From IMG/VR virus record IMGVR_UViG_3300017746_004520, positions 1 through 27,772 of that record: a stretch of 27,772 nucleotides of DNA; one strand, 5' to 3'. Origin of the DNA: a virus. Below the pieces are notes generated by a model. It was given only the letters and a program-made list of their open reading frames with translations, was not told the origin of the DNA and ran no database searches. The position numbers were made by a program, and so were the translations under genes. Each line of letters begins with the position of its first letter. Positions within the stretch are counted from its first letter, which is position 1. Below are positions 1 to 6,735 of this stretch, one piece after another.

Positions 1-103
1 AAGTAGAATATCCATGTACAGGATAATTATTAACAACAGGAGTACCATTAGCACTAGGTAAAAATAGCCAATCATCTTTAGTAGTAAAAAAATTATCGCT
101 CAT
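1..103 (-). CDS. PP-loop ATP pyrophosphatase paralogue, N-terminal fragment (cut by window edge)
   Basis: Only the first 34 codons are inside the window (reads MSDNFFTTKDDWLFLPSANG, then TPVVNNYPVHGYST). They align with the start of the gene just upstream (MNNLWSTKNDWLAWY..., PVVNNY): shared x-TK-DW and PVVNNY positions at the same spacing. This indicates a tandem paralogue. The ATG overlaps the upstream stop as ATGA, so translation is probably coupled. The catalytic SGGxDS loop would lie beyond the window, so the family call rests on the N-terminal similarity alone. Confidence 0.6.
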   Translation of the reverse strand, partial: MSDNFFTTKDDWLFLPSANGTPVVNNYPVHGYST

Positions 104-1089
104 AAATCATACTTATCTACGTCAGTTTCAAAGGAGTATAAGTTAAAACGAACAAAATCATCCGTATAAGGTGAACTCATTGTATTATATAATTTAAGAG
201 CTTGAGTGTGAGAATGTCCCCAAAAATGCTTAAGAAAATTCATTTTATTACTGGATAGCATAGACCTATCATTTGCAAAATCAATTCGGGTCTTGGTTTC
301 AGGTTCATGAAAACTATCAGTAAACCAATCAAATGCCCCCAGTTTTTCCCTTAAAGGAAAACCTAATTCAGTATAGGCTAAGTTTTTAGCTTGAAATCGT
401 TTATGAAATTGTAAAACTAACTCTTGTCTGTGAACATACTCATAATATTCCCAAAGATGAGAAGAGTAAAAATTAAAAGGAATTATTTTCAATTTAAGAT
501 TAGATGTACGCTTAGATACCTCATTAAAAGTACCCCGGTCAGTTAGTATACCTCCAGAACATAAATTTTTATCTCTTGAAAACGTAAACATCATTGTAGA
601 GGTTACAAAAATAGAATTTGGATTTTGAGATTGATACTCTTGGTAAAGAGAATTAAACAAAAGTAAAGGAGCAGTTGCTATTTTATCCGTAAAATAGTTG
701 CCTTTCTTAACAAGATCTTTTACATCTTCATTAGTATAGTTACGCTCTATTATGTTAACAGGTATATTATACTTTCTTGCAAACTCTTCAACATAAAATT
801 GTTCTTTTTCAGGACGACCATTTAAAGAAGTCTTAAAATAAACATACTTTACAGGAAGGTCAGCGTTAGCAAATCCATAGGCTGCCTGCTGAGAATCAAT
901 ACCCCCAGACATAGATATTACAATATCACGGTCTTTGAAATCTTCATAGATTATACGAGCTTGAGTAGTTAAAGCATCAGATAAAGACTTCGAACCATCA
1001 TCGTTTAGAGAATAGTTGTTAACGACAGGAAGGTCATCTATATCATACCATGCTAACCAATCGTTTTTTGTGCTCCAAAGATTATTCAT
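100..1089 (-). CDS. PP-loop ATP pyrophosphatase (asparagine synthetase/NAD synthase-like fold)
   Basis: 329 aa. The P-loop motif SGGIDS is at residues 61-66, after a hydrophobic strand (DIVISM). This is the ATP-binding signature of N-type pyrophosphatases, which adenylate a carboxylate or carbonyl substrate before amidation or thiolation. No glutaminase domain is present, so an amine donor would have to be free ammonia or a partner. The C-terminal half has no motif I recognise. It starts in a TAATG overlap with the upstream gene and its stop overlaps the start of a paralogue (ATGA). It sits among carbamoyltransferase, SGNH and sulfotransferase genes, which suggests sugar or small-molecule modification. 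The exact substrate cannot be inferred. Confidence 0.75.
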   Translation of the reverse strand: MNNLWSTKNDWLAWYDIDDLPVVNNYSLNDDGSKSLSDALTTQARIIYEDFKDRDIVISMSGGIDSQQAAYGFANADLPVKYVYFKTSLNGRPEKEQFYVEEFARKYNIPVNIIERNYTNEDVKDLVKKGNYFTDKIATAPLLLFNSLYQEYQSQNPNSIFVTSTMMFTFSRDKNLCSGGILTDRGTFNEVSKRTSNLKLKIIPFNFYSSHLWEYYEYVHRQELVLQFHKRFQAKNLAYTELGFPLREKLGAFDWFTDSFHEPETKTRIDFANDRSMLSSNKMNFLKHFWGHSHTQALKLYNTMSSPYTDDFVRFNLYSFETDVDKYDL

Positions 1090-1487
1090 TATTTATACCC
1101 TATTTTGTTTGTGTGATTAAGTTTTTTATACGCGTTAGTAACTCTACTTAATAGTTTTTTAATTCTTGGACTTTTTAAGTTTAATTCATACTTTGTATGA
1201 TAATCTTGTTTATTTTCATATGATAAATTTTCTTCAAAAAATTCAAACTGCTCTACAGTAATATCAATTATTCTATCACCATCCTCAACCCAAGTGTGTA
1301 GTAAGCCATGTACCGTGCCTGTCATTAGCTTATATTGCTTGCCGGTACACAACCAAAAAATAATGGAGGATATACCACAAAAACCAAACATAGGGTGATG
1401 ACCTGGTTTTCTTTCAGATGGTAACAAATCATCACTTAAATTTTGTTTTATTAAACGTATTAAAAGATCTTCATTCACTTTTATCAT
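1089..1487 (-). CDS. Predicted papain/transglutaminase-fold protein (Cys-His-Asp)
   Basis: 132 aa from ATG at 1487. The open frame reaches a TTG at 1517, but those codons overlap the 43-aa gene upstream and look non-native. A possible triad is visible in canonical order: C37 (GFCGISS), H64 (LLHTWVEDGD) and D75 (RIIDITVEQF). The Cys-helix, HxW(V)E and (I)IDxTxxQF spacing is typical of small cysteine-peptidase/transglutaminase-like phage proteins. The first Met has no clear ribosome-binding site, so the start is uncertain. The family call is inference from motif spacing only. Activity could be proteolysis, deamidation or acyl transfer. Confidence 0.5.
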   Translation of the reverse strand: MIKVNEDLLIRLIKQNLSDDLLPSERKPGHHPMFGFCGISSIIFWLCTGKQYKLMTGTVHGLLHTWVEDGDRIIDITVEQFEFFEENLSYENKQDYHTKYELNLKSPRIKKLLSRVTNAYKKLNHTNKIGYK

Positions 1488-1602
1488 CTTTTGGAATATC
1501 ATAAATGAAGGGGTCAAGCTTCATTATCTCTTTTTTCTTCTTTTCAAACTCGCGATCAAACTTCCACATATGATATCTATCAAGCAACCATTTTAACAAC
1601 AT
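1471..1602 (-). CDS. Small basic/acidic phage protein (43 aa)
   Basis: 43 aa, starting MLLKWLLDRYHMWKFDREFE and ending DPFIYDIPKDDKSE. An in-frame ATG lies two codons upstream at 1608, but the strong ribosome-binding site GGAGGT (minus strand, about 1616-1611) is only 2 nt from it and 8 nt from the ATG at 1602, so 1602 is chosen. It has an amphipathic N-terminal helix, then a highly charged K/E/D segment. It overlaps the next gene downstream. Function unknown. I have an impression that small marine T4-like phage proteins often end in a similar DPFIY motif, but this is from memory and unverified. Confidence 0.6.
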   Translation of the reverse strand: MLLKWLLDRYHMWKFDREFEKKKKEIMKLDPFIYDIPKDDKSE

Positions 1603-2092
1603 GATCATTTACCTCCGGGGTTACACAAAGAGTTAATCTTGGCTCTTCGTCTAGATTGAATATGCGATGCTCAACACCGCTCTTAATTATATAACTCATG
1701 CCTTCTTTATAAGTATATTTTTTATCATCTTTAAATTCAATAAAACTATTATCAGTTTTAATAGAAGTAATAAAAGAAGGGCTAAAAGTATCTGTATCAG
1801 ACTTATCAACATGCCAAGGTATTTGATTTTTACCACTTAGTATTGATAAGTACATAGTATTAATTTTTCCTATTTTATTTTGTCTTTTAATAGTCTCAAG
1901 CCATTTTTCTATTGTAGGAAAGTGTTTTAACATAGGCGAAGCTACTGAATCATGAATTAAGTCAAAAGATTTCCAATGAGGCACAAAGTACCTTTCTGCA
2001 AAAAGATGATTTCCAAGTTTATAGAAATACATCACTCGCTGTACATCAACTCCTTCAAGTTTATGAATCTTGAGCTCTTTGCAGTTTATCAA
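1580..2092 (-). CDS. 2OG-Fe(II) oxygenase family protein
   Basis: 170 aa. The facial triad is visible: H94 and D96 (PWHVDKSD) and H142 (GVEHRIFN), with R152 (EEPRLTLCV) placed to bind the 2-oxoglutarate carboxylate. The fold should be a double-stranded beta-helix and the reaction an Fe(II)/2OG-dependent hydroxylation, possibly of an Asp/Asn side chain or a small molecule. The start is TTG at 2092, preceded by an AGGAG sequence at normal spacing. It overlaps the end of the nuclease gene by about 30 nt, so coupling is likely. Length is at the short end for the Asp/Asn hydroxylase family. Substrate unknown. Confidence 0.7.
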   Translation of the reverse strand: MINCKELKIHKLEGVDVQRVMYFYKLGNHLFAERYFVPHWKSFDLIHDSVASPMLKHFPTIEKWLETIKRQNKIGKINTMYLSILSGKNQIPWHVDKSDTDTFSPSFITSIKTDNSFIEFKDDKKYTYKEGMSYIIKSGVEHRIFNLDEEPRLTLCVTPEVNDHVVKMVA

Positions 2093-2735
2093 ACTCTGCT
2101 CTCCTATTCTTTAATAAGGGTAAAAAAGGTATAGCACTTTTTTCAAAAACAATCGGATCATCTCCATCAATAGTCATGATAATAGCTACATCTTGAATTC
2201 CAGTACCGTACATCTCATTATGTGCGACAGCGTACGCACAGCCTTGAATATAATAGTCAGTGATTTGTTTCTGGTTCTTTTTCTTTTTTGATGTTTTAAA
2301 ATCAATAATTGTAGGTTTACCTTTCCAAATACCGACCATATCAGTTCTACCTGCGTACCTATATTTATTAGACCAAAGAACTTGTTCTTGTCCCCAAATC
2401 TCTTCAACTCCGCGCTCTGTGGCTCTAATCAAATCGCGACTCATTTGCCTTACGTCGAGCCTCTGATGCATTAATTCGTCCCATACGTCTTCCCCGTTGA
2501 AATAACGTTCTGCAAATTCGTGAACTAAAGTGCCTCGATCTGTCGCTTCTTTGGAAACCCGTGCGGCTTCTTCTTCTCCTACTCGTTCTTTCCATTTCTG
2601 TAACCAAGTTTGATCTGAGGTTTTACCTAGAATAGTAGTAATAGATGGATAAGATCCATCAGGTGTGTGATAAGTTCTTCCACTAGGTAGAGTATCAGTA
2701 TCTACCTCAGTTATGTATTTGAACTTCTCTTTCAT
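2061..2735 (-). CDS. PD-(D/E)XK exonuclease, RecB/Cas4-like
   Basis: 224 aa from ATG 2735. An earlier ATG at 2774 would extend it 13 residues further into the carbamoyltransferase gene; neither has a strong ribosome-binding site. In 2774-start numbering: H85 in RGTLVHEFAERY, E130 (GQEQVLWS), D145 (YAGRTDMVG), D158-x-K160 (IIDFKTSKK) and a distal QxxxYA-like segment near 177-181. This is the order expected for RecB-type nucleases that bind two metals. Such genes in phages serve recombination, repair or host-DNA degradation. It is the only clear DNA-metabolism enzyme in this half of the window. Confidence 0.8.
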   Translation of the reverse strand: MKEKFKYITEVDTDTLPSGRTYHTPDGSYPSITTILGKTSDQTWLQKWKERVGEEEAARVSKEATDRGTLVHEFAERYFNGEDVWDELMHQRLDVRQMSRDLIRATERGVEEIWGQEQVLWSNKYRYAGRTDMVGIWKGKPTIIDFKTSKKKKNQKQITDYYIQGCAYAVAHNEMYGTGIQDVAIIMTIDGDDPIVFEKSAIPFLPLLKNRRAEFDKLQRAQDS

Positions 2736-4071
2736 AATCTTCAACGGTATTGACAATAGGTTTTCCTTTCGCATTTAAGCTTGTATTAATTAGTATAGGA
2801 TAACCATGTTGTCTTGTTATCTCTAATATTCTCCAAACATAAGCGTTTTTATTACGACTTATTACTTGAAGACGAGCTGATTTATCGTGAGTAGTAAAAT
2901 TACCTCCAATAATATCAGCAACAAATAACATATCATAACTAGGCTGATAAATTTTAAACCACGTATCAGCTTCTTCTTCTTGACATATAGGCGCATAAGG
3001 TCTCCACGAATCTGTCTCACGCTTTTTAATTTGATTTAGTTTTTCTATGTTATCATCTGTGGGGATACATAGCAAGCTTCGATTACCAAGCGCGCGAGGA
3101 CCAAACTCTGCTCTACCTTGAATAACTGGGACAATTTCACCCCTGAGCAGTCTAGCAGCTACTTCATCGGGAGTAATTCCGTTATCGTCTTTTACTCCTA
3201 GATAAGCATTTTCCCAATTAGGTCTACAAATTAAGGCGGCGGCGCCAAGCGCACATCCAGCATCTCCAGCAGCAGGTTGTATTGCAATGGAATCAAATCC
3301 TGAATGCTTTTTAATATTAGTATTAGCTACACAGTTAAGAGCGACTCCTCCTGCATAGGCTAAGTTTTTCATCCCAGTCTCTTCTTGTAACCAAGTAGCT
3401 AAAGATAAAAGTACGTTCTCAGTTACACGCTGAACAGAAGCAGCTACGTCCCAATCCAAAACGCCGTAACCAACACCGCGTTCAAGATTATGAAGTAAGG
3501 TATAATCTCCTTCTGCATTCCAATCGATAATTTTTTGATTTATCCAAGGCAGCCACTTAGGTTCTCCATAAGCTGCTGCTGCCATCACTTGAGACTCGTC
3601 AGAAAGAGGTTTAAGTCCCAAGAAACGAGTAGCACTAGAGTAAAATAAACCAATAGAGTTTGGATAAAGAAATCTTTTAATCCATTCAATTTTGCCATTA
3701 CGATAAACTCCTAAAGATGTTGAATACTTATTTCCGACCGTATCTACTACCATCACTGCGCACTCATACCAATCAGTCATAAGCACAGAACTCATAGCAT
3801 GAGCTTCGTGATGGTCTACTAAAATAGGTTGTGCTTTAGTTATTTTTTTAATCTCTGATTTAAAATCAGAATAGGTAGATTCTTCATAAAAAGCAGCAAA
3901 CTCAAAATCTTCCCACGCATTCTGCAACCACGATATGGTATTGATTGGAAATGACTTATCATATTTTTTACGAGTAAAGCGTTCTTCGTGAGAAGCTCCT
4001 AAAATATGAGTATCTTTTAATGCTGCTGCTGCACTATCGTGGTGATAGCAGCTGACTCCTAGTATGTTCAT
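2707..4071 (-). CDS. Carbamoyltransferase, NodU/CmcH/TobZ family
   Basis: 454 aa from ATG 4071; the TTG codon just before it is ignored because AGG lies about 9 nt upstream of the ATG. Counting from that TTG: HHDSAA at 11-16, the metal/carbamoyl-adenylate motif HHEAH at 88-92, the Kae1/TsaD-like nucleotide loop GGVALN at 242-247, and C-terminal FGPRALGNRS at 324-333 with INTSLNxKGKPIV near 429-441. The family uses carbamoyl phosphate and ATP to carbamoylate a hydroxyl of a sugar or antibiotic. It stops soon after the IVNTVED motif, so it may lack the short final segment other members carry. Neighbours suggest a glycan substrate. Confidence 0.85.
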   Translation of the reverse strand: MNILGVSCYHHDSAAAALKDTHILGASHEERFTRKKYDKSFPINTISWLQNAWEDFEFAAFYEESTYSDFKSEIKKITKAQPILVDHHEAHAMSSVLMTDWYECAVMVVDTVGNKYSTSLGVYRNGKIEWIKRFLYPNSIGLFYSSATRFLGLKPLSDESQVMAAAAYGEPKWLPWINQKIIDWNAEGDYTLLHNLERGVGYGVLDWDVAASVQRVTENVLLSLATWLQEETGMKNLAYAGGVALNCVANTNIKKHSGFDSIAIQPAAGDAGCALGAAALICRPNWENAYLGVKDDNGITPDEVAARLLRGEIVPVIQGRAEFGPRALGNRSLLCIPTDDNIEKLNQIKKRETDSWRPYAPICQEEEADTWFKIYQPSYDMLFVADIIGGNFTTHDKSARLQVISRNKNAYVWRILEITRQHGYPILINTSLNAKGKPIVNTVEDYEREVQIHN

Positions 4072-4609
4072 CAAAGTACCTATTAAATATTGAGGTTAAA
4101 TCTTTTTTAGTTTTGCCTAAGTAGTTAGGAGAACTTACAAAATCAACAAAAGCCCATCTGTAATTATCCACTACCGGTTGAATTCTATGAACCATAAAAC
4201 AAGGAAAATACATAGTCTTACCTGGTTTAGGGTATATTCTTGCTATGATCTTATCTGGTTCTGGAGCAGAAAAATCTGTCTGTAAAACTCTTTCATTTTT
4301 CGGATTCCAAGTACCTATTTCAAAAGGCTTACCTTCAGTAAGATAAACAATATGCGTCCAAAAACGACTTGCTCGTGATGAGGTAAGTCTTCCGTGAGTA
4401 TAATCTAGATTATCAAAATGCCACTCATAACCTTCGCCTGGTTTTAATAAAATTGCAACTTTATCAGCTACGTCACATCTCCATTGATGGCCGTATCTGG
4501 TGTAGTTTTTAGAGCAATAGTCTACTAACTTTGTAGAACTTTTAGCTATTGATTCTGAAAACCCGACAGTAACTGCGTCGGCCCATTCTGGGTCAATGTA
4601 ATCTTCCAT
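4034..4609 (-). CDS. 2OG-Fe(II) oxygenase
   Basis: 191 aa. Iron ligands are visible as H64-x-D66 (YEWHFDNLD) and H141 (VHRIQPV), with R151 (YRWAFVDF) as the likely 2-oxoglutarate anchor. The first motif follows a PGEGYEWH segment like that of prolyl-hydroxylase-type phage oxygenases. A GAGG lies upstream at slightly long spacing. The 3' end overlaps the carbamoyltransferase start by about 38 nt. It belongs to a different subgroup from the 170-aa oxygenase downstream. Substrate unknown; a peptide residue, nucleobase or sugar are all possible. Confidence 0.7.
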   Translation of the reverse strand: MEDYIDPEWADAVTVGFSESIAKSSTKLVDYCSKNYTRYGHQWRCDVADKVAILLKPGEGYEWHFDNLDYTHGRLTSSRASRFWTHIVYLTEGKPFEIGTWNPKNERVLQTDFSAPEPDKIIARIYPKPGKTMYFPCFMVHRIQPVVDNYRWAFVDFVSSPNYLGKTKKDLTSIFNRYFDEHTRSQLLSPR

Positions 4610-5181
4610 CTATCATAAACCTCTTTAGCAAGTAAGGGTGCGAATGCAAAATGTCCTTTTTGATTCATATGACCAGCGTACCCAGCATACTCACCCTCTT
4701 TCTTTGCAAAATCTCTTAAATATTGATTCCATATACAAGGATGCCCTTGTATCAATGGGTCTTCTATGACACAGGGTCGATAAATAGGAACAATCATAAG
4801 ATTATCTGGAGTACAAGTATTTAAAACAGACAATACGTATAATACATGAGTACGCCAGTACCATTTTAATTTAGTAAACTTTTTAAACCAAAGTTTCCTA
4901 GTCAAGTCTCCCCAAGGATCTTCTGCACCATACGGATAAGGTAATAGATATTTGTGCTCACCTGTAGGATCTGCCCTGTGATGATGCCCTACTAACCAGA
5001 TAACCTTAAAATCCTTGACAAGTTCGTTTCGTATGATAAAATCAGCTTGAACATCAATACTGGCTCCAGTTTCTTCCCAGCGATTTTTTAAGCCTAGTAT
5101 GTCAAATACCGTAAAGTTGGCCTCATCATTTTGCATAGACCAAGAATTACCCATAACAAAGATTTCATTATTAATGTACAT
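4546..5181 (-). CDS. SGNH/GDSL-hydrolase-like protein (first of three)
   Basis: 211 aa. Block I is GNSWS at residues 11-15 (Asp of GDS replaced by Asn), block III-like GHHHR at 65-69, and a block V-like segment HMNQKGH at 171-177. The nucleophile Ser and distal His are present, but the Asp usually three residues before that His is replaced (H171-M-N...). Esterase activity is therefore uncertain and it could act as an acyltransferase or binding protein. Its start codon lies inside the start region of the divergent neighbour (ATGTACAT, 5174-5181). A GCAGG lies about 8 nt upstream of the ATG. Confidence 0.6.
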   Translation of the reverse strand: MYINNEIFVMGNSWSMQNDEANFTVFDILGLKNRWEETGASIDVQADFIIRNELVKDFKVIWLVGHHHRADPTGEHKYLLPYPYGAEDPWGDLTRKLWFKKFTKLKWYWRTHVLYVLSVLNTCTPDNLMIVPIYRPCVIEDPLIQGHPCIWNQYLRDFAKKEGEYAGYAGHMNQKGHFAFAPLLAKEVYDRWKITLTQNGPTQLLSGFQNQ

Positions 5182-5827
5182 AGTAACCTGCGGAGATAGT
5201 TTTACAAAGGGTGAAGGACTTGAGAGTACTTCTCAAGCATATCCTTACCAGCTTCAAAAGTTATTAAAATCAGATAAATTAACTAACCTTTCTCAAAGTG
5301 GTGCGTCTGAATACCTTATTACAGCACAAATTGAGGAAGCTGTCAAGTTAAAACCTGATTTGATTGTAGTCGGTCATACTAGCGAGTATAGATGGCAAGT
5401 ATGGGACGCAAGAAATAATATAACTCAAGGATTCATAGTCGCAAACCATGTGCTTAAAAATGAAAAGTACTACAGAAACTGGATACTCTCTGAGCAAATC
5501 TTAGCTAATCGAAGATCAGAAGATAAAAAACACCAAGCTGCATGGCACGCAGCAGGAATGTTATATTACTCTGAAGAAGAACTAGTACACAGATTATGGA
5601 GTGGGGCTGTAGCAAAACAAATAATATTGTGTCAAAGAGCTAACATACCAATGATACATCATTGCTGTTTTCCCCATTTACATCCACTTCTAAAAGAACT
5701 TACTGAAGATTATATAGAGTATCATCTTGATTTAGCAAAACACAAGGACTTTGCTCCTGATAAATCTCACGCAGGAGCTAGAAGTCATTTAACGCTTGCT
5801 AAGAAAATCATCAATATGGTAGGCTAA
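5174..5827 (+). CDS. SGNH/GDSL-hydrolase-like protein (second of three, opposite strand)
   Basis: 217 aa from ATG 5174. The open frame runs back to 5099, but that part is antisense to the neighbour and precedes the conserved start. Motifs: CGDSFTKGEG at 6-15 (block I), SGAS at 42-45 (block II), VVGHTSEYRW at 65-74 (block III), and DKSHAGARSH near 196-205 giving an Asp-x-x-His pair (block V). The set is complete enough for an acyl-ester hydrolase or sugar O-acetylesterase. It is the only plus-strand gene in the left 9.9 kb. Its 3' end overlaps the convergent third SGNH gene by 39 nt. No ribosome-binding site is visible. Confidence 0.65.
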   Translation: MYIVTCGDSFTKGEGLESTSQAYPYQLQKLLKSDKLTNLSQSGASEYLITAQIEEAVKLKPDLIVVGHTSEYRWQVWDARNNITQGFIVANHVLKNEKYYRNWILSEQILANRRSEDKKHQAAWHAAGMLYYSEEELVHRLWSGAVAKQIILCQRANIPMIHHCCFPHLHPLLKELTEDYIEYHLDLAKHKDFAPDKSHAGARSHLTLAKKIINMVG

Positions 5828-6532
5828 AAGCTTATGTGCGTACCTGTTAGGATGTGCGCCATCAGGATAAAACATATCTGGATTATCATTCCAAAACTTA
5901 ATTTTACCTAATGAATGACTCAAAAGAGCATCTACACCGACTTTATCCTGTTCAATAAATTGCTCCAAGTATTTTATATCTCCAAAATATTCTGAATCTT
6001 TAAAATGAGGATAAAGAAATTCTGTGATACTAGGAATTTTGTAAAAACAATCAAAGCTATCTCTGATACGTTCAATACCTCCTACTAAAATTAACTTATC
6101 TTTATATTTTTCTAGGTTCCTATAAATATAGTTATTAATAAAGTTAATTTTGCGAAAAATATATGGGTCGCTATATAGTTCTGGATTCGCATCTTTCTTA
6201 AAGTTCACAAAACTTCTCGTAGCACAAGTTTTAACAAAAATGATATAATCAATCTCATCTAAATCATGTCTCTTCTTCAGCTTGTCTAGGGCAACTATGT
6301 CGCCCCAACCAGGAAGAGGACAATGTATAATCTTATATTTATCTGTATACGATAAATATTTTGAAAACGAGTGGTCTCTCGCATGAAAGTTTATATCATC
6401 GCCTTTAGATTTATCCCACTCTCCTGCAGACCAAGAATCGCCAGTTACGTAGATAGTAGTATGAGTTTTGATGGGGGGAGTGTAATGCCCCGATGCGTCA
6501 CGAGCAGGCATCCACCCACTCTTTAATTTCAT
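5789..6532 (-). CDS. SGNH/GDSL-hydrolase-like protein (third of three)
   Basis: 247 aa from ATG 6532, chosen because GAGGA (minus strand, 6545-6541) sits 8 nt upstream; an earlier in-frame ATG at 6574 lies deep in the previous gene. Motifs: TGDSWSAGEW at 30-39 (block I), PLPGWGD (block II-like), IIFVKTCATR (block III position) and PDGAHPN at 223-229 giving D224 and H227 of block V. This is the most canonical of the three SGNH proteins here. Likely role: hydrolysis or transfer of acyl groups on a glycan. It overlaps the upstream DsbA-like gene by 35 nt. Confidence 0.7.
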   Translation of the reverse strand: MKLKSGWMPARDASGHYTPPIKTHTTIYVTGDSWSAGEWDKSKGDDINFHARDHSFSKYLSYTDKYKIIHCPLPGWGDIVALDKLKKRHDLDEIDYIIFVKTCATRSFVNFKKDANPELYSDPYIFRKINFINNYIYRNLEKYKDKLILVGGIERIRDSFDCFYKIPSITEFLYPHFKDSEYFGDIKYLEQFIEQDKVGVDALLSHSLGKIKFWNDNPDMFYPDGAHPNRYAHKLLAYHIDDFLSKR

Positions 6533-6734
6533 CCCATTTTTCCTCTTCTTCTTCAAGAGAATTTTTGCGAACAATAGTAGCTACTTTAGTGATAGTAGCG
6601 ACAGGTAAGCCATACTCAGTTTTAATATCTTTTTTCAGCTCTGCAATAGATTCTCGAATTGATTCTGCTTGAATCATCAAGTCTACGATGCGTGAAATTT
6701 CTTTACGTACTTCTTGTTTTAGTGCTGCTTCCAT
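6498..6734 (-). CDS. dsbA: DsbA-like dsDNA-binding protein (T4 late-transcription accessory type)
   Basis: 78 aa from ATG 6734, preceded by GAGG in the tail of the sulfotransferase gene. The core IAELKKDIKTEYGLP...RKNSLEEEEEKWDEIKE matches what I recall of the T4 DsbA pattern: a basic helix with LIKDI, a short GL/GV turn, a K-N segment and a run of Glu. T4 DsbA is a small dsDNA-binding protein that associates with late promoter regions. The protein is helical, with a basic first half and an acidic tail. This is recognition by pattern, not alignment. It would be the only regulator in this gene block. Confidence 0.5.
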   Translation of the reverse strand: MEAALKQEVRKEISRIVDLMIQAESIRESIAELKKDIKTEYGLPVATITKVATIVRKNSLEEEEEKWDEIKEWVDACS

Positions 6735-6735
6735 T

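Noticed and set aside
1090-1097. TATAAATA on the minus strand, matching the T4 late promoter, next to the PP-loop gene
   Set aside because: It directly abuts the ATG and encodes the last codons of the upstream gene (YK-stop); transcription would start inside the gene, so it is likely chance.
2186-2607. Several 60-73-codon open frames on both strands in the nuclease gene
   Set aside because: Shadows of the PD-(D/E)XK gene, which has a coherent motif set.
5099-5173. 25-residue N-terminal extension of the plus-strand SGNH gene
   Set aside because: Entirely antisense to the neighbour's coding sequence; the conserved SGNH start (MYIVTCGDSF) begins at 5174.
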